DNA from: Garcia nutans
Taxonomy: Eukaryota > Streptophyta > Magnoliopsida > Malpighiales > Euphorbiaceae
Direction: 5' to 3'
Length of the DNA: 64,000 nucleotides
Assembly: GCA_947685225.1 (NCBI GenBank)
Contig: CANTUV010000015.1
Span: 6,510,001-6,574,000, forward strand
Both the position numbers and the translations under genes were made by a program. The notes under the pieces were generated by a model. It made no database searches and had not been told where the DNA came from. It saw nothing but the letters and a program-made list of their open reading frames with translations. This document shows, piece by piece, positions 9,400-21,591 of the stretch (position 1 is the first letter of the stretch; each line of letters opens with the position of its first letter).

Positions 9400-12209
9400 T
9401 GTAATATCCTCATTTATGCCCTAGAAGTTTTGCATATTGTTGTTGTTGTTAATGTTATATATTGGATTGAATATATGTGTTAAATTGTAAGAGAAAAGAA
9501 ATTGAGAAGAGAAAGTATATGTATATGTATTTTGGGAAGAAATAGGGTTTAGAGACAAATTTATATGTTGTGTATATGTTAATATATATGACATATAAAG
9601 TGGTCAAAAGGCTTGGTCAATGCAAGAGAAGATATTTATTTGAGATTGGTAAATTACTTAATTGGGCACATATAAGACAAAAAGATAATTATGTGAATAA
9701 GGGCACTTTGGTAATTGCTTGGATATAATCACATGGTGGATATTTAAAGAAGGTTTGACTTGTGTTTTCTTCATCATTTCTTCTTCTTCTTCTTGTTGAT
9801 GGCCGGCCCTCCATAGCCAAAGAGAAAGAAAGAGACAAGTGATGGTTTTGATGATTTCAAGCTTAAATTGAAGAAAGATTAAGTGTTCAAGTGTTGATTT
9901 AAGAAGTTTTTAACTAAGGTAAGATCTTTTCTCTAATTTCTTCAATTCTTTTGAAGTGGTATGATTAAGTTGCTTATGGTATGATTGTGAGTATTGATTT
10001 TGCTTGATAGATGAGAAGTTGGGTTGGTGTTGGTGATGGAAGAGTAAGATTGGTGTTTAGTGAAATTGTTTCTGTTTTAGGATTAGTAAAGGCTGTGACT
10101 TGTATGATTTTTACTTAATTTTAGAAAAATGTTCTTGAAGTGAATTTTTGATATGTTGTGCCTCTATGAGTCTAGAATGACTGAAAAATATGTTGATTCG
10201 ATTTTGGAATGGTTATGAGTTTAGAAAGATTAATTTCATTAGACCTGTTCCAGCAAGTACCTTAACTGGGACAGCTATATTTCGGGATTTTTAATAAAAT
10301 GTAGAAAAATCATATCCAATCGAATTTTGGATATGTTATTTCTTAGTGAGTTTAGTATTTGAGAAAAATAATTTGGAATCACGTTGATTGAATTTGATTT
10401 ATGGAATTCACAAAGTTCAGAACTGCTGCCAGGATGCAGGGCAATTGGGGCAGTCTGGTTAGGTGAACTATTTGACCAAGATTTTGTGTTCAGTTTGATC
10501 TGAAATTTTAAAGGGATGATTTTAAGATACAAAACTAAATTCTGTAAAAATTTTAGAATTTTTAGTCAAGTAGATTATTTTATACAATTTTTCAAAATAA
10601 GGATAAAATGGAGTTTAAAAACCAGAATGTACTATTTATGGTTAGGGTTTTAATTCTTTGTTCTTCTTGCATTGCTTTGGTTCTCCAAAGGTAGGTTGGT
10701 CCTTAAACCTAACCCTAAACACTTTAAATACACTTGAATCAATGAATGTTATAATCAATTGTTCTTTGCCTAATTGCATTGTTGAGATTGAACAATGTTA
10801 TGTTGTGCATTGTAAATGGTAATGTGTTTCATGAGTAATGTGGAATGAAATGTTGATATTTATGAATGATGCTATGTGAAATATAATGTGATCATGGATG
10901 AGATATATATATATATATACTTGAATAATGAGATGTTATATTGTGAAATGAAATGTGAAGCCATTGTTATTGGCTAAGATGATGTAATTGAAAGAAAGAA
11001 GGCATGTTTGCCTAAATGTGATGAGAATTGAGAATGGAAATGAATTGTTTGTTTAATATGTTATTCAGTTTCAGAGTTCTGGATTTGGGTGGCATGCCTA
11101 AGAAATGATGAAAGGTAACAGTCTTGCCGGGTTGAGGACCTCCTCATAGGTGTTGAGTTGATGGTCCAAGAGACTGGGTCTGTTACACTATGAGATATAT
11201 GATTTGTAACAGTCTTGCCGGGTTGAGGATCTCCTCATATGTGTTGAGTTGATGATCCAAGAGACTGGGTCTGTTACACTATCCATGGATAGAGATACAT
11301 GTATATACATTGCCTACGGGCATGATTATTGTGACTATGAACCAAAGCAGTAACTCTGAACTCTGAATATCGTATTAAATACTTGTTGGGCCCATAGGTG
11401 TCAAGGTTATATGAATGTCCTAAATAATGTTATGAGTTTAATGAAATGAGATGTTGGTTATGGAGTATGATTGATTAATGTTGAATGTGAAAAGATGTTG
11501 AAATGTGGTATGCTCATATGACTATGATTTGTGAAATGCATAATTGTGTGGTTAACTTTATATTTATGATGTTGATCTTATCAATAACATATGTGGCATT
11601 GCATTTCATTAAAGCATACTGTTAGCATGTTTTATCTTACTAAGCCGTTGGCTTAGCGCGATAGTGTTTAATCGCGCAGGTAGTAGAGTGGATAGAGTTG
11701 AACCCGAGAGTTCATCAAGACCTTGTGAGAGTAGACCTTGAAGAATCCATTTTGGGAGCTTAAAGATCAGAGCAGACTTGCCAATCATGTATAAATTTTA
11801 TGTGTTGTAAAACTTGAGTTTTGATGTATATGAATTTGTAAATATGTAAATATTTTATAACTTTCGCTGTGTAATATTTAAATATGGGGGTTGTCACAAA
11901 ACCTTTATTTTATGTTGTACTAGAAGTGTAAATCCTTTTTGCAGGTTGTAGTTGAGGTTACAAGGGGGATTTATTGGGAGTGTACTGAGAATGATTTTGT
12001 TTGCATTGGTTTGTGTAAAATGTTTTTTAAAATAAGAAAAAAACCGGTTTTGTCGACACTTGGGACTCAATTTTTAGGCGAAACTATGGCAAAAATTTTG
12101 TAAAAAAAAAATCGGAACTAAAATTTGACTAAGTAAAATTGGTAGCAACATTAGGTTAGTGTGGCGCCTCTACTCAGCTTACATATGTAGGTTGGGAAGG
12201 GGTGTTACA
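9400..12209 (+). repeat. 3' LTR of element A
   Basis: 2810 bp, the same length as the 5' LTR, with at least 11 single-base differences by eye. It holds the duplicated foldback unit (11115-11282) and paired hairpins (11640-11676). The duplicated target CAACT follows at 12210-12214. Confidence 0.97.
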
Positions 12210-12214
12210 CAACT

Positions 12215-13519
12215 CTTAACACTTCCTTGTTCAAGATCCTTTACCCTCTTAGATCAATGATCAATCACTTTCTTCAAGACCTAAATCACAAGTAATAGCA
12301 TATACTTGCTTAGGGATACAGAAGAGATAATCCAATTAAAAGTTAATTAGGGCAAACCCTAAACATGACACGCTAACCCACACGGGCGTGTTCCTGACCG
12401 TGCCCTAACTCCACAACACAGAAGCATTTACACGCTCAACACCACGGGCGTGTCACTGGGCGTGTAATACCTTCTGCCTCACCGAAATAACAACACGTAC
12501 AACATCATGAACGTGCTCCTGGCCGTGTCAATTCTCCAATCTCACAGTAGCTATGACACGTTCCACAACACGGGTGTGTTACTGGTCATGTCAAACCTAC
12601 TGCCTCCAACACAATTGACACGCCTAAAAACCCTGGATGTGCTCATGGGCGTGTCCGGCCACAAACTCAGAATCCGCCCAAAACAACCAAACACTCAACA
12701 ACACACTTCTATTCACTAACATCCTCTTCAAACAATCTTAACAACACATACTCAAAACCCACCTTAAACTTACAAAAACACCAAATCAAACCAAAACACA
12801 CATCAAACACACATCACAAAATCATCTCAAAACCCTAACCACATATACAACATCATCTCTTTCAACCACTTACTCTATTCTTCAATCCATCCTCAAAGTC
12901 CATCATCAAATCAACCAAACACTTCTAAACATCTCACCAACAACCAACACACTCTTAAAATCATCTATCAAATCCAAATATCAAAAATAAGCAAAGAGAT
13001 CAAAAGAGAACTTACCAAAGTTATAAAACTTCTTGAATCACCAACTTGATCACTAAGATCTTCCTTCAATTTGAGCCTAGCACATCAAGATCTTCTCTTG
13101 TTCTCTTGTCTATGGAGAAGCCGGCCACACCAAGGAAAAATAAGAAGAAAACACAAAGAACCATGAAAAAAAATCAAAGTCAACTTCTCTTTAAATCTCC
13201 ACCAAGTGTTCCAAAGAAGTCAATTACCTAAACACCCTTCTTCAATTTGCTTTGTTTTCCTTTAAACTACTTATCCTTTTTAGTCATTTCACACATCACC
13301 ATAAAAATATCTTCTACCCTTGACCATTCTTTGACTTGTATATATTTTATATATATTATCATATAAACAACATATACATTTCTCCCTACACAATACTTTC
13401 CTTTCAAACAACACATATACATTCTCTTTTCAAGCTTTCTTATCAACATAACATATACACATAATTCAAGCAAACAACAATTACATCAATACTTCTAGGG
13501 CACACATTGGGATATTACA
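12215..13519 (-). repeat. 5' LTR of A', portion right of nested element A
   Basis: Continues the A' LTR after the CAACT duplication. It ends ...GATATTACA at 13519, which is the element-sense start TGTAATATCC and matches the LTR start of A. The five bases after it, AGTTT (13520-13524), should be one copy of the A' target duplication; the other is outside the window. The region is C/A-rich and has no convincing gene. Confidence 0.88.
12366..12655. repeat. Array of CACGGGCGTGT-type palindromic words in A' LTR
   Basis: Repeated ACACG...GGGCGTGT motifs, for example near 12366-12390, 12430-12465, 12547-12575 and 12618-12655, alternate in both orientations. A similar array is in the unrelated LTR of G (48476-48605 and 59256-59365). 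Confidence 0.65.
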
Positions 13520-14294
13520 AGTTTCCCGAATAGTTTTGGGTACCTCTCTTCTGTTTCATCTTCTGTCTTCTATTCTGCTCATCAGACTGACATTGTTCTA
13601 CTTCCAGAGCCCTAGTGACTAACTCGGAAAATTCCTTGATATTAGCAACAATTAGCTGCATCCTAATCTCATTATTCAAACCATCCTGGAATTGCTTACA
13701 CCTATCATGTTCGTCTTCAATTGTCTTCTTGGCATACCTACTCAGCCTGGTAAATTCCCTTTTGTATTCGGTAACGGTCAGTCGACCTTGCTTTAAGTGT
13801 AGAAACTCCTTTTTCTTGGCATCTAGGTATGCCTCCGATATAAACTTCCTCTTGAACTCATTCACAAAGAAATCCCATGTCCTTTGTTCCGGTGGAACTC
13901 GTTGGTGAACTGTGTCTCACCATATATATGCTTCTTCCACTAATAAGGAAGTAGCACATACCACTCGCTCTTCCGGCGTACACTGTAATTGCTCTAAGGC
14001 TCGTACCGTTCCTTCCAGCCAATACTCGGCTGTAGAAGAATCATCGTGCCTTCGGGCCCTAAACTCCTTCGCCCCGTACTTTCTTATCTTTTCGATAGGG
14101 GGTTTCCTTTCCACTCCTACATTAGGTACTATCTGCCGTAATACGGCAGCCATTTGTTGCAACATTTCATTGGGGATAGGAGCATCAGCTGGTGGTTGCT
14201 CCGATGCAGGTATCTCTGATACATGCGTGTCTACAGTTCGGGAGGCCTGAGACTCGACCTCCTCCTCTATATCACGCTGCGCTATTCGCGACAT
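13520..14294 (-). pseudogene. B2 gag N-terminal half (interrupted by A' insertion)
   Basis: ATG at 14294-14292 (MSRIAQRD). The gag domain motif IRKYGAKEFRAR and the segment around YWLEGTVRALEQLQC are clear. A TGA follows the tryptophan at the end of EEAYIW (13917-13919); B1 has a second tryptophan there, so this is a nonsense change. The frame continues to 13520, where A' is inserted in the basic region after the gag domain. The remainder of B2 must lie left of the window. Confidence 0.88.
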
Positions 14295-14656
14295 CTACAG
14301 AATAGAGCAAAACATATACAATCCCATCATCAGTAACGACCCAGACCAACAACATTATATTACCCTAGGTGGCATGTATATAAAGATAAAAACTCTTCAA
14401 TAACACATATACAACACAACTTTTATTTATTTCCAAGCAAAAGTTTTTACATTACTAGGAAGCCCTTATGTACATTTCAAAATTTAGGACTCCTTACTAC
14501 TATATCATCATGTCATACTACCATACAATATTTACACGATACCCCGATGTCACATATGTACATAATCAAAAGAACCTCTAAACAGCAACACATCTCGATG
14601 CTCAGTGAGTAGGTGCCCTAGGTGAGGTGGCACTGTCAGACAAATACTCTTTTATC
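14295..14656 (-). other. B2 leader with end of ORF1, deletion junction
   Basis: Matches the B1 leader (42278-42630), including the last codons of the small ORF1. At 14651-14656 (TTTATC) it joins LTR sequence equivalent to 44981. About 2.35 kb (most of ORF1, the primer-binding site and the U5 side of the LTR) is missing. The joined ends share about 6 bp, a microhomology-type deletion. Confidence 0.82.
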
Positions 14657-15126
14657 AATATCATCACTACTTAAAATTTTCCCCAAATCCACCATAAGAA
14701 CCCTAATTTCCAATCTTCCAATAGATATATAAATACTTAAAATTGATACTAGAATTGAAATCTACATACTTGAAAACCTTAAAACTTACCTTGAAAATCA
14801 AACTTGACAAAAATTGGAACTCTTTGGTGTTCTTCCTATGGTGGCCAAAATTTTGAAGTGGGAGAGAGAGAGTTTTGTTCTTCTTGCTATGATGATATAT
14901 ATATAGTGGAAATGATGTCCACTTTTGGGTGAATGAATGTTTTAAGGCCAATTGTCCACCACTTTTTCTTTTCTTCTTTTTATAAACCCTAAATGGCTAA
15001 TTTTCATTAGCCCAAATGTCTCTTCCTTTTATTTATTTAAAACCCAAGCCCTTAGACTTTCTTTTAATTATATTTTGGCCCCTCCACCTCCTTGTGCCGA
15101 AATTTTATGGTCTAAGGTGTGAAAAG
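14651..15126 (-). repeat. Truncated B LTR, left piece
   Basis: Equivalent to about 44981-45450 of the B1 5' LTR. It includes an AT-repeat TATA-like block at 14896-14905. It is interrupted at 15126 by the copia element and resumes at 25662. The uninterrupted site is visible in the B1 5' LTR near 45450 (GGTGTGAAAAGACC), an in-window empty-site control. Confidence 0.92.
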
Positions 15127-15620
15127 TGTTAGGAAATCAAGGAGATCACAGAAAACTAAAAACACGCAGCGGAAAAATTTTGATCTTTGATTTCCCATCA
15201 GGATCCATGTTGTTCATTTAATTCGACAAAAGTGTCCAAAGAACTAACCTGTTGATGATTTGAAATCACAGTTTGGAAGAGATGCCTCGACCGCGAAACA
15301 CCCTCTATCGCATATCCACACGAATGCTACCGTCTGGAGTGCTAGCTCTCTGTAACGGCGAAGGCTGAAAAATGTTTTCTCTAAAACGTATTAGGGTTTC
15401 AAAGTTTTCGTTCTCTTTTTATTTTCTAATGTTACCTATATAAAGACTTAACGTCTGGAGTGAATATATTCACTCCAGAATCCAATTCGAAATTGGATAA
15501 GGTAAGTCAAATTCAGAATCCAAATCTCATTAGGATTCTGAATATATTATCTAATAATATATATATATATAAATGAAAATAATAATAATAATAATAACAA
15601 TAATAATAATAAATATTAAT
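15127..15620 (-). repeat. Copia 3' LTR remnant
   Basis: About 490 bp matching 24301-24790 of the intact LTR. It breaks off inside an AT-rich microsatellite around 15575-15620, directly against pol sequence. The junction is therefore a deletion through low-complexity DNA. Confidence 0.9.
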
Positions 15621-15979
15621 AAATCATTAGCCCTTTCACTATGCCCAGTAAAAGGATCCTTTGTCATCTTACCAAGCAAACAAGACTCACATGTTTCAAA
15701 TGATTCAAAATCAAATGAATCTAATAATCCATCTTGATGGAGCTTAGAAATGCGTTTTTCATTTATATGGCTAAGGCGACAATGCCATAAATAAGTAGGG
15801 TTTAACTCATTTGGCTTAGTTCTCTTAGAAGTTATGTTATAGATATCATTACCATTAGAATCATCAAGATTAAGGATATAAAGGCCATTATAAGAATTTG
15901 CAATACCATAAAGCAAATCATTTTTTATCAAAAATAGAACATTTCTTATTCTTAATAAAAAATGAATAACCTTCATCAT
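15620..15979 (-). pseudogene. Copia GAG-pre-integrase fragment
   Basis: Contains LWHCRLSHINEKRISKL and CESCLLGKMTKDPFTGH, the hallmark pre-integrase zinc-binding region of copia pol (H..H..CxxC). It stops at the deletion junction just before the integrase core would start. It is in a different frame from the upstream protease segment, so a frameshift lies near 15930. Confidence 0.9.
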
Positions 15980-16391
15980 CCAAAACAGATACTGAAATAA
16001 GATTCCTACTCATAGTAGGAACATAAAAGCAATTGTTCAAAATTAACAAAAACCCATTGGGCATAACAAGTTCATAAGTTCCTACAGCTATAGCAGCAAC
16101 TCTTGCTCTATTGCCAACACGTAGGTCAACTTCGCTTTTCTTTAGCATCCTACTCCTTTTGAGTCCCTGCATATTTGTACAAATATGAGATCCACATCCG
16201 GTATCTAATACCCAGGAAGAAGGAATAGATAAATTAATTTCTATAACATAAATACCTGAAGATGTAGTCGCACTACCCTTCAACTTCTTTAACTCATCCA
16301 AATAGAGTTGACAATTTCTCTTCCAATGCCCAGGCTTGTTGCAATGGAAATAAGTCCCTTCCTTAGGAACTTTAGCCTTAGGTTCATGCAC
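15918..16391 (-). pseudogene. Copia gag zinc knuckle and protease
   Basis: The zinc knuckle reads YFHCNKPGHWKRNC: the first cysteine of CX2CX4HX4C is replaced by tyrosine, so it is probably non-functional. The aspartic protease motif WVLDTGCGSHIC follows with an intact DTG. The frame differs from the preceding gag segment (16438-16776), so at least two frameshifts are present. Confidence 0.88.
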
Positions 16392-16437
16392 CTTTTGCCT
16401 TACCCTTGCCTTTAGTATATTTGGCTTTCTTTTTCAT

Positions 16438-16776
16438 TTATTTGATATTGACATTCAATATTTGGGTAGGCTTTTTGATATTCCCCTCAGCAGTTTTGAG
16501 CATACCATGTAGCTCAGGAATGGATTTCTCCATGTCATTCATGTTATAGTTCATGACAAACTGTGAGAAACTGCTAGGTAATGAATGTAGGATCAAATCC
16601 GTGGAGAGTTCTAAACTCAGGGGATATCCAAGTCTAGCAAGGTGATCTAGATAGCCTTTCATCTTCAAAACATGAGCACTAACAGATTCACCTTCAGACA
16701 TTTTGCAGTCAAATAATGCAACTGCGGTGTTAAACCTATCTTGCCTAGCCTGTTGTTGGAAAGCTTGTTTCAAATG
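16438..16776 (-). pseudogene. Copia gag middle segment (left of CACTA)
   Basis: UBN2-type copia gag with the typical FDCKMSEGESVSAHVLKMKG and DLILHSLPSSFSQFVMNYN stretches. It joins the N-terminal part at 22399-22711 across the CACTA insertion; the duplicated ATG target lies between the two parts. Confidence 0.9.
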
Positions 16777-17674
16777 CACTACAAAAATATTCGGCATTTG
16801 CGACGAAAATCTGCGACGGACATGTTTCCGTGGCAAATTTGCTACGGATCTGCGACAGATTTGCGACGGAAGGACAAGTCAGAGGAATTTTGAGAAATTG
16901 GTCGCAAATCCGTTGCAAATCCGTCACAGATCTGCGACGAAAATCATTCCGTCGCAAATAATCGTCGCAAAAGTTGGCGCGGAAACTTGGCGCGAGCGAG
17001 AAAACACTAAAAAAATCAATTTGCAACGGAGATCTGCTACCGTCTATTGCCGTCGCAAATTTCACTATAAAAATATTCGGAATTTTGCGACGGAAATCTG
17101 CGACGGACATGTTTTCGTCGCAAATTTGCTACGGATCTGCGACGGATTTGCGACGGAAGGACGAGTCAGAGGAATTTTGAGAAATTGGTCGCAAATCCGT
17201 TGCAAATCCGTTGCAAATCTGCGACGAAAATCATTCCGTCGCAAATAATCGTCGCAAAAGTTGGCGCGGAAACTTAGAGAGAGAAAACACTAAAAAAACC
17301 AATTTGCAACGGAGATCTGCTACCGTCTATTGCCGTCGCAAATTTTACTATAAAAATATTCAAAATTTTGCGACAGAAATCTGCGACGGACGTGTTTCCG
17401 TCGCAAATTTGCTACGGATCTGCGACGGATTTGCGACGGAAGGACGAGTCAGAGGAATTTTGAGAAATTGGTCGCAAATCCGTTGCAAATCCGTCGCAGA
17501 TCTGCGACAAAATCTGTCCGTCGCAAATAATCGTCGCTAAAGTTGGCGGGATTACTCCCGCCGAGAATTTTTGCGGAAAATGTTACGTCGCAAATCCGTC
17601 GCAGATCCGTAGCAAATTTGCGACGGAAACATGTCCGTCGCAGATTTTCGTCGCAAATGCCGAATATTTTTGTA
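16777..17674. repeat. CACTA left subterminal block: three tandem units plus an inverted copy
   Basis: Three units of about 285 bp begin at about 16778, 17063 and 17348. Each starts with a version of the transposon terminus (ACTACAAAAATATTC, then ACTATAAAAATATTC twice). They are filled with GCGACGGA/CCGTCGCA words. About 110 bp at 17566-17674 are an inverted copy of the extreme left end, reading out as CCGAATATTTTTGTA. No gene here; reading frames through it are repeat translations. Confidence 0.9.
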
Positions 17675-17897
17675 ACAGTAACAGTATCAATTCGAGGTAG
17701 AGTTTTTCAGAATTTTCACTAAAATTTTCTAGGTTTGAAGTTTCTATTTGCTGCTATTTTATATGCTCTTTTTTCTTTGTTATTCACTGGAGATTATATC
17801 TTGATGAACTAGGAATGCTGAAAATAAGGAAAATGAGATAATTTTTGTTTTAAATAGTTGAACTTAATTTTGGTTGATTGAGTTGGTTGGATAAGTA

Positions 17898-19543
17898 ATG
17901 GCGTCGAAACGAGGATCAAAATCGAAGAGGTTAGGTTCAAGCAGTTCAAAAGCTGCTAATTCTCCTTCTTCTTCAACGGCATCATCTTCTAAACAATTTG
18001 TAGAAACATCCATAGATGGTCAGAGCTCCCCTGCAACATCCAAAGCTGCTGACACTGGAAGAAAGGCTCCACCATCGCCTCCACTACCTCCACCGCCGCC
18101 GCCCCCAATGCGACCCCTAGCCAGAGCAGCAGTCTCTGCTCCAAAAACTCTAGCTATTGTACAATTCTATCACTCCTTGAGAAAGCAAGAGGAGAAGAAA
18201 GAGATTCAGTATAAACCAGCCGCAGCAAGTGCACACAGCAGTATAATTGGAGAGATTCAAAATCGTTCAGCACATCTGTTAGCTGTTAGCAAATTAATTA
18301 AGATTTTTGGGCTTTTTCCATATTTTGTTTTTTTTCCTTTACCCATAATTTAAATTTTGCAGATAAAAAATGATGTCGAAACAAAAGGTGATTTCATCAA
18401 TGGACTTATCCAAAAAGTGCTGGCTGTGGTTTATATCGACATTGAAGATGTCCTAAAATTTGTGGATTGGCTTGATGCCCAACTCTCAACTTTGGTAACT
18501 TCCAAATCCGTTCCTAGTATTTTAATTGTTATACATATATATGCTATTGCTATATGCTCTAGTTTCCATCGTACAATGCTTTGCTATGTTCTCTTTTATC
18601 TCTCCCCCAATAATGATGGCCAAGAAAACAAAAATTCTCTGGAAAAAGTTTTCTGGGGTAGACTAAAGATGCAGTCTTGGTTAGGTTTTATCAGTTACTA
18701 TTACGTTTTGGTGCTTAACCTGTATTCTGTATTCAACAGGCTGATGAGCGGGCTGTGTTAAAGCATTTCAATTGGCCTGAGCGTAAAGCTGATGCTCTGA
18801 GAGAAGCAGCCATTGAATACCGAGGCCTTAAACTGTTAGAAAGTGAGATATCTTCCTTTAAGGACGATACCAACATTCAATGTGAAACTGCCTTGAAAAA
18901 GATGGCCATCTTACTTGATAAGTAAGGGTTATATTCAATTAAACTTATTTGTTTGTGCATCTAAAACCAAATGCTATTGAGATTACCATATTGTTATTAA
19001 TTGGTTAATCATATAAGGTCAGAGAGAGGCATTGGCGGGCTGATTAAACTTCGAAATTCAGTTTTGCATTCTTATCAGGATTGGAAAATTCCAACCTATT
19101 GGATGCTTGATTCTGGAGTAGTGAGCAAGGTATGTATTATTTTTGAAGCATTGCTACTTGAGCTAATATGAATTGGAGTTGTCTTTCGATATATTTTAAC
19201 ATTTTGTGACGGATTTGTTTAGAACTTCTACACGTGTCTTTAAATGAAGGTCATGGCTTCTCTACTATGAACCGGTTGCAACTTATAATGTATTTGTGGT
19301 GAAAACTGAAAACTTTCTGATGATGATATGTAGATAAAGCAAGCTTGTATGAAGCTAGCGAAGATTTACATGAGGAGAGTGATAACGGAGCTTGAATTAG
19401 GCCGAAATGCAGATAGGGAATCGAATCAAGAAGCTTTGGTGCTTCAAGGTGTGCATTTTGCATATAGAGCTCACCAGGTAATATGCGTAGATCAGCCATT
19501 CAGATATACAGTTCTCGGTGGTTTTAGATGTCAAGCTCTCTAA
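17898..19543 (+). CDS. CHUP1-like C-terminal-domain gene captured in CACTA
   Basis: Five exons with GT-AG introns: 17898-18284, 18363-18494, 18740-18921, 19018-19129 and 19334-19477, giving 319 codons without a stop. The ATG (17898) follows an in-frame TAA. The N-terminus is Ser-rich, then a polyproline run (about residues 55-70), then the conserved CHUP1-family region: VQFYHSLRKQ, GEIQNRSAHLLA, DIEDVLKFVDWLD, ADERAVLKHFNWPE, KADALREAA and QGVHFAYRAHQ. CHUP1 anchors chloroplasts to the actin system; IPGA1-type relatives act on cell shape and microtubules. The long N-terminal coiled coil of CHUP1 is absent. The expected last exon (FAGGF-type) is degraded: reading on past 19477 gives LGGFRCQAL and TAA at 19541-19543, a protein of 340 aa. 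It is probably a truncated gene copy; expression is unknown. Confidence 0.82.
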
Positions 19544-21591
19544 CAGATTTTACGTGCAATATATATGTCAGGTAATATGTGTATGATGTTGCTGCCCAGC
19601 ATGTTGTCAGTGGCGCCATGGAAATATAAACACTGCATTGGCAGTAATTACGGCAACAAAGGAAATATAATACAATTTCTCTCCTAATTTTCTCTATTTC
19701 TTCTTCTTCTTCTTCTTCTTCTTCTTCTTCTTCTTCTTCTTTCTGCTGTAACTTCTTCTCTTCCCCTGCATCTTTTCTTCTTTCTTTTTCTACTCCTTCC
19801 CTTCTCTATTCTCAAGTCAGGTACATGACAGACTCAAAAATCCTTTTACATCAATTGCCTGAAACAATCATTTCATATTCATTTGCATTGCATGTAAACT
19901 TTGTAAAGTAAAAATTATACACAGGTAATGGCCTGTAAACCATCCAGAGCCATTGCAACATAGCTATGAGATAAGTTACCAAAACTAGGAAGTAGACATT
20001 CGCCCAAACTGAGAAGCCCCCCATATGCTGTTTCGGTTCAGCCTGTTGTGTCAACCATCATAGATGAGGCTTGCCAATGGGATGATTAATTAAACAATGG
20101 AGGATGATAAATCAGATGTCTCATGTGCTAACAGACGGATGGATATATTGGTGTAACTTTTCCAAGGTTGAAGAATTAGTAGAGCTGATTTGTCCAGTCA
20201 AAAGGTTCCCAATCTCGAGCATGTCTGCTGTGCCAGCTCATTTTTATGTTCAAATCAAATGTCTTTTTATAGTAGTGTCATAGACTCATAATATTGGTGC
20301 GGTATTGAATTCTGTAAAATCCTGATAATTTCATTTTGTACAGTTGTCGTCTTCAACCTTCTTGAGCCTGGAAACATCTCAAAAGCTTTGTGCGGAGAGC
20401 AAGTTGGCACACCGGTTGATCAAACTGGATCCATTAACTAATATCTACTAACTTGTTGAAGCCTTACCAGGTATTATATTTCAAAACACAGGATCTAATT
20501 CTTGCTAAGATTTTTAGGCACCTGAACCCTGTTGTAGGAATACTCTCTAAAATGGCTTTCGCTTGGCATATACTCAGAGAAGGCAGGCAGATATTCTTAG
20601 TTGCCAAATGCTGTCCTATTATTTTAGACTTGATTGATTGATTGATGAAGTTGCATCATCTTGGTTGCCGAACTCTTGTATTCTGGGATTTGTAAATTGT
20701 ACCAGCTCATTGGAAGTGTTTGATGCACTGTAGAGTAGAGAGTCATTACGCTCTGTATGATAATCTTATAGCAACATGTAATTGGAGATTCTTATATAAT
20801 TATTCAAATTAATCTCTTTTCTCTATTGATGCATTATAACATGCAATATCATCAATTTTTGTGATATGACAGAATGAGTATTTGGTAAATCTGACGCTTG
20901 AGTGCTTTCTTTAAGTTTTCACTGACATGACATGCTTATTTCCGCAATAAACATTATATTTGTTTTAGTTGGTTGGAGCATTTACATAGCCAAATGAAAT
21001 TAGCAAGTGCCATTGAAAGAATTTTTGTCATGTTAAGCAATACCTGATTAGTGGCCAATAATCTGATCTTTGCGCTGAAAACGAAAACTGAAAAAGAAAA
21101 AATCTAGAATTTTCAGGCGTAGTGGTTGGTCTCAGAAAAGCTATTATCATATTTAGAAGTGAAAGCACTTGAAAATTTCATCCGTTTCTAACTTCCAGTT
21201 TTGAGAGGATTGTCAGCGCCAGTTTTTAACTTCCAGAGTTGTCAGGTATTTGCAATGCTAGTTTTGTTTCTTCATAACCATTTTCTGGGTTTGTTTTACT
21301 GTGGAGTACAATGAAAGGGATTTTGCAGCATCAATACCTCTTCGGATCCACTGAACTAGAATATGGAGACAGAGACTGAAAACCACTCTATGAGGAGCTG
21401 AAGTTGCTGGGAATGCTACAAATATTTCCTTTGAACCAGAGGAATAACTAATTCAAAATGCAAGAACTACAATACATAAAGGAAATACCATCTTGATATT
21501 GCTTAAACTTTTTTGTAAAAATTATTAACATTTTTTTCTAATTACATGATATTGCTCATATTGCAGCTTATTAATGCAAATATTTGTTCAG
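19544..21591 (+). other. CACTA interior between the two captured genes
   Basis: About 2 kb with no convincing coding region. It contains a (TTC)n tract at 19698-19740. An AT-rich stretch near 20640-20830 looks like the 3' untranslated region of a gene. It ends in the polypyrimidine-type intron acceptor at 21590-21591. It is probably captured flanking and intronic DNA, but its source is not identified. Confidence 0.55.
19698..19740 (+). repeat. (TTC)n microsatellite
   Basis: About 14 uninterrupted TTC units within the CACTA interior. Confidence 0.95.

Larger units (their letters stand above)
1724..12209 (+). mobile_element. Element A: full-length Ty3/gypsy chromovirus (Tekay/Del-like)
   Basis: Complete LTR retrotransposon of 10,486 bp inserted in the LTR of A'. 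The 5' LTR (1724-4533) and 3' LTR (9400-12209) are each exactly 2810 bp and start TG and end CA. The target-site duplication CAACT is at 1719-1723 and 12210-12214. A tRNA-iMet primer-binding site (4541-4552) and purine tract (9385-9399) flank a gag-protease-RT-RNase H-integrase-chromodomain frame. I counted at least 11 substitutions between the LTRs (about 0.4 percent), so the insertion is recent. The single long frame has four in-frame stops, so this copy cannot make its own full polyprotein. The clade name rests on the long LTRs and the type of chromodomain. Confidence 0.97.

Noticed and set aside
16703..17540. Several overlapping frames on both strands with repeated RRKS/ATDLRR-like residues
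   Set aside because: They are translations of the CACTA subterminal GCGACGG repeats, not proteins.
16777..17674. A separate ~900-bp MITE with its own ends
   Set aside because: The inner end (TTTTTGTAACAG) lacks the CACTA terminus and no 3-bp duplication flanks it, while the ATG duplication supports 16777-22398 as the unit.
18357..18761. A separate 134-codon gene
   Set aside because: It is exon 2 of the CHUP1-like gene read on through its intron; splice sites at 18494/18495 and 18739/18740 explain it.
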